64,000 bases of DNA. Source: Massilia eburnea (GTDB lineage Bacteria > Pseudomonadota > Gammaproteobacteria > Burkholderiales > Burkholderiaceae_D). Of the stretch, positions 62,269 to 64,000 are shown piece by piece. The notes under the pieces were generated by a model. It was not told the origin of the DNA, made no database searches, and saw only the letters and a list, made by a program, of their open reading frames with translations. The DNA is taken from positions 1-64,000 of the forward strand of contig NZ_WNKX01000003.1 of assembly GCF_009720745.1 (NCBI RefSeq). The letters run 5' to 3'. A program made the position numbers and the translations under genes. Positions within the stretch are counted from its first letter, which is position 1. Every line of letters begins with the position of its first letter.

Positions 62269-63267
62269 TCATTGCAGGTATCCCTCGGCGCGGAACCAGT
62301 CGATGGCATCGCGCAAGCCTTCGCGGTATGGGCGCGGAGCGTAGCCCAATTCCCGCTGCGCTTTCGCCGACGTAAAGAACATGCGATAGCGCGACATCCT
62401 CAATCCGTCGACGGTGAGGAAAGGCTCGCGCCCCGTCAATCTTGCCGCCCCTTCCGCCAGGTGCGCCAGCGGATACAGGGGCCAGCGCGGCAGTTCCACG
62501 CCGGGTGGGCGCCGGTCGCTCAAGGCTGCAATCTCGCCCAGGATCTCGCGTAAGGACACATCCTGCCCGCCAAGGATGTAGCGCTCACCGACGCGTCCGC
62601 GTTCGAGGGCCAGGAAATGCCCTTCGGCGCAATCATCCACGTGTACCAGGTTCAGCCCCGTATCGACAAAGGCCGGCATCTTGCCCGAAGCCGCCTCCAC
62701 GATGATGCGTCCGGTCGGGGTGGGCCGCACATCCCGTGGCCCTACCGGTGTCGAGGGATTGACGATCACTGCCGGCAGCCCCTGCTCGGCCACCATCTTC
62801 TCCACCAGGCGTTCAGCCAGGACTTTGCTGCGCTTGTAGCCGCCGATCGCCTCGTCCGCCGCCATGCCGGCATCCTCACCCACGGGCCCTGAAGCACCGG
62901 CCACCCGCAGCGTCGCCACGCTGCTGGTATAGACCACCTTTTCGACGCCGGCCGCCAGGGCGGCCTCCATCACCGCGCGCGCGCCCTCAGTGTTCGTCCT
63001 GACGATTTCCCCCATATCCGGCGCCCACAAACGATAGTCGGCCGCCACATGGCTGACATGGCGCACTCCGTTGACGGCGGCGCGCATCGATGCCGCATCG
63101 CGCATATCGCCGACCACCACGCTGACGGGCAAGCCTTCCAGGTTGCGGCGAGGGCTATCTGCACGGACCAGGACCCGCACGCGCAAGCCGCGACCGAGCG
63201 CGCGGCGTACCACAGCCGATCCAATAAAACCAGAGGCGCCAGTCACCAGAATATCGTCTTCACGCAT
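62269..63267 (-). CDS. hpnA: Hopanoid-associated sugar epimerase HpnA
   Basis: A 332-residue NAD(P)-dependent extended short-chain dehydrogenase. The N-terminal nucleotide site is LVTGASGFIGSAVVRRALGR; GGYKRSKVLAERLVEKMV carries the YxxxK catalytic pair; VYTSSVATLRV, VNPSTPVGPRDVRPTPTGRI and NLVHVDDCAEGHFLALERG are features of HpnA. In hopanoid clusters HpnA is tied to side-chain synthesis, though its exact substrate is not settled. It is divergent from ispH, with the promoter region between. Confidence 0.85.
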   Translation of the reverse strand: MREDDILVTGASGFIGSAVVRRALGRGLRVRVLVRADSPRRNLEGLPVSVVVGDMRDAASMRAAVNGVRHVSHVAADYRLWAPDMGEIVRTNTEGARAVMEAALAAGVEKVVYTSSVATLRVAGASGPVGEDAGMAADEAIGGYKRSKVLAERLVEKMVAEQGLPAVIVNPSTPVGPRDVRPTPTGRIIVEAASGKMPAFVDTGLNLVHVDDCAEGHFLALERGRVGERYILGGQDVSLREILGEIAALSDRRPPGVELPRWPLYPLAHLAEGAARLTGREPFLTVDGLRMSRYRMFFTSAKAQRELGYAPRPYREGLRDAIDWFRAEGYLQ

Positions 63268-63320
63268 AGGAGCTTCCGCCCAGAGACAAAAAGTCGGTTG
63301 CAAAAAGTGCACAAGGCTGA

Positions 63321-63330
63321 ATACCGGTAT
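63321..63330. promoter_or_regulatory. Palindrome in the hpnA/ispH divergent region
   Basis: ATACCGGTAT is a perfect 10-bp palindrome overlapping a possible -10 box (TATAGT at 63329-63334) for ispH. It is short, so weight is low. Confidence 0.3.
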
Positions 63331-63415
63331 ATAGTAAGTCCTGTTGCGCCGAAAGTGTTGTCAATTTCCAAAACTCGTTTTTTGAGCTGGACGACAGGAC
63401 AGAAGGGAGCCTCCG

Positions 63416-64000
63416 ATGCAGGTGATTCTTGCCCAACCACGCGGATTCTGTGCAGGCGTAGTACGCGCTGTCGAAATTGTCGACCGCGCGCTGATCAAGT
63501 TTGGCGCTCCGGTCTTCGTACGCCATGAGATCGTCCACAACAAGCACGTGGTTGAAGGCTTGCGGCGCAAAGGCGCCGTTTTCGTCGAATCCCTGGATGC
63601 GGTGCCAAAAGACGCCATCACCGTCTTCAGTGCCCATGGCGTCCCTGCCTCCGTCGAAGACGAAGCCAGGCAGCGCCAGTTGCGCCCTATCGACGCCACC
63701 TGCCCCCTTGTCATCAAGATCCATAACCAGGGCCGCCAGTATGCCGCCAGCGGCCGCACGGTGCTGCTGATCGGCCACGCCGGACATCCGGAAGTGATCG
63801 GCACCACCGGCCAGATTCCCGGTACAGTGATCCTGGTCGAGACGGAGGCAGACGTCGCCAGGCTGAATCTGGCGACGGATGCGCCCCTGGCTTACGTCAC
63901 CCAGACCACGCTGAGCGTCGATGACACACGCAACATTATCGCCGCGCTCGAAAAACGCTTCACCAATATCGTCGGTCCCGACACCAAGGACATCTGCTAC
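63416..64000 (+). CDS. ispH: 4-hydroxy-3-methylbut-2-enyl diphosphate reductase, N-terminal part (cut by window edge)
   Basis: 195 residues are in the window and the frame is still open. It is the last enzyme of the MEP pathway, making IPP and DMAPP with an iron-sulfur cluster. The first cluster Cys is C12 in [14 protein letters not shown]; the second is in [21 protein letters not shown] and [14 protein letters not shown] supply substrate-binding His and Glu. The ATG follows AAGGGAG by 7 nt. Its place beside hpnA suggests that a hopanoid operon continues to the right. Confidence 0.95.
   Translation, partial: MQVILAQPRGFCAGVVRAVEIVDRALIKFGAPVFVRHEIVHNKHVVEGLRRKGAVFVESLDAVPKDAITVFSAHGVPASVEDEARQRQLRPIDATCPLVIKIHNQGRQYAASGRTVLLIGHAGHPEVIGTTGQIPGTVILVETEADVARLNLATDAPLAYVTQTTLSVDDTRNIIAALEKRFTNIVGPDTKDICY

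Overview
The window reads as chromosome of a high-GC betaproteobacterium of the Oxalobacteraceae, most like Massilia, Duganella or Janthinobacterium. This is inference from gene content: a PhcBSRQ-type quorum-sensing operon, large TonB receptors, many c-di-GMP and hybrid-kinase proteins, MipA/DUF481 outer-membrane proteins, and an ispH/hpnA pair typical of hopanoid loci. I see no rRNA, tRNA, CRISPR array, transposase, integrase or phage gene. No stretch over 300 bases lacks a gene; the longest gaps are 241, 232, 222 and 210 bases, all upstream regions.

Layout. 1-7.6 kb: a truncated Cache-type sensor, a small charged protein, a six-TM chemoreceptor, then a four-gene minus-strand operon (methyltransferase, membrane kinase, REC-kinase hybrid, REC protein) joined by 4-nt ATGA overlaps. 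Its gene content and order match phcB-phcS-phcR-phcQ, the 3-hydroxy fatty acid methyl ester quorum-sensing module of Ralstonia. 7.8-21 kb: mostly single genes (glycosyltransferase, diguanylate cyclase, LysR, MarR/methyltransferase pair, purine permease, Lrp, DUF481, MsbA, PEP-mutase-like). 21.3-30.3 kb: a continuous plus-strand run of TonB receptor, CruF-like membrane protein, DUF2236/MpaB oxygenase, 1145-aa hybrid kinase, REC-GGDEF protein and acylphosphatase. This is the best candidate for an undescribed system: uptake and oxidative cleavage of an isoprenoid-like lipid, tied to signalling. 30.3-34.5 kb: a coupled trio of an Lnt-like acyltransferase with a 290-residue extension, a membrane-anchored protein and an SGNH hydrolase.

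34.6-45.3 kb: RNase Z-like, cupin, quinone oxidoreductase with divergent LysR, FtsK, then a GH35 beta-galactosidase with its TonB receptor. 45.6-50.7 kb: isochorismatase-like, XapX, amidohydrolase, DoxX and DUF1275 genes with a divergent LysR. 50.7-53.5 kb: hemerythrin, MipA and two exported unknowns. 53.5-58.4 kb: a complete branched-chain 2-oxoacid dehydrogenase operon. 58.7-64 kb: three plus-strand genes of unclear role, then hpnA divergent from ispH, which is cut by the window edge.

Two traits recur. Operon genes overlap by ATGA start/stop coupling, and convergent genes overlap at their 3' ends (six pairs, including msbA), leaving no room for ordinary terminators. Several regulator genes have a clear inverted repeat in their divergent promoter.
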